Source of the DNA: Massilia sp. Root335
GTDB lineage: Bacteria; Pseudomonadota; Gammaproteobacteria; Burkholderiales; Burkholderiaceae_D
DNA length: 64,000 bases
Direction: 5' to 3'
Assembly: GCF_001425685.1 (NCBI RefSeq)
Contig: NZ_LMCY01000070.1
Span: forward strand, 1 to 64,000
The notes under the pieces are model-generated. The model was not told where the DNA came from. It made no database searches and was given only the letters and a program-made list of their open reading frames with translations. Positions 63,969-64,000 of the stretch are shown here, piece after piece (the first letter of the stretch is position 1; each line of letters starts with the position of its first letter). The position numbers were made by a program, and so were the translations under genes.

Positions 63969-64000
63969 GCGGCTGCTCCTGTGTTATGGCCCGTCGCGCG

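Overview
The window is about 64 kb of very GC-rich (roughly two-thirds G+C) DNA from a Gram-negative bacterium. Dense CAZyme genes, two large TonB-dependent receptors, a PEP-CTERM-like surface protein and a Rhizobium-type L-rhamnose locus point to a Betaproteobacterium of the Oxalobacteraceae, most likely Massilia-like. That placement is inferred from gene content and composition; there is no rRNA in the window.

The dominant theme is breakdown of pectin, especially rhamnogalacturonan-I, and use of its sugars. Region 1 (0.1-8.6 kb): uronate dehydrogenase, a PL9 pectate lyase overlapping a PEP-CTERM-like protein, a secreted GH2 enzyme, a GntR/FCD regulator and a SEL1-repeat protein. Region 2 (8.9-19.6 kb): a TonB-dependent receptor followed by an SGNH esterase, a GH2/discoidin enzyme, a propeller lipoprotein and a GH43 enzyme. 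Region 3 (19.7-21.1 kb): a small type VI secretion cassette, Hcp - MepA-like peptidase - periplasmic immunity candidate, of visibly lower GC. Region 4 (21.4-24.8 kb): an envelope-stress-like module (DUF2491/YjfK, PspA-like/YjfJ, membrane proteins) with a phage CII-type regulator. Region 5 (24.8-36.4 kb): GH43, three housekeeping-type genes (TfoX-like, PhzF-like, VOC), a second TonB receptor, GH28 and a large propeller-GH35 fusion. A GGDEF/EAL protein and a YbaK-type deacylase follow.

Region 6 (39.5-54.8 kb) is the L-rhamnose system. rhaR-S-T-P-Q-K runs leftward and rhaD-I runs rightward, the same two-transcript layout known in Rhizobium leguminosarum. The intergenic region holds a paired palindromic operator candidate and a promoter with a perfect -35 box. 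The rightward arm continues with GH106 alpha-L-rhamnosidase, GH105 and the mutarotase rhaM. Region 7 (55.1-60.8 kb) adds an acetyl esterase, a DUF1080 lipoprotein, a double CE12-type acetylesterase, a jelly-roll protein and a second GH105. The window ends with a phosphoesterase, a small lipoprotein, an NTF2-like protein and an AzgA-type purine permease.

Working model: secreted lyases, esterases and glycosidases cut and deacetylate pectin outside the cell or at the outer membrane. TonB receptors import oligomers. Periplasmic GH105, GH28, GH35, GH43, GH2 and GH106 enzymes release monosaccharides. L-rhamnose enters through RhaSTPQ and is catabolised by RhaM, RhaI, RhaK and RhaD. Galacturonate is oxidised by Udh. 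Two families of REP-like palindromes and one 21-bp minisatellite sit in intergenic spaces. No tRNA, rRNA, CRISPR array or insertion sequence was recognised.
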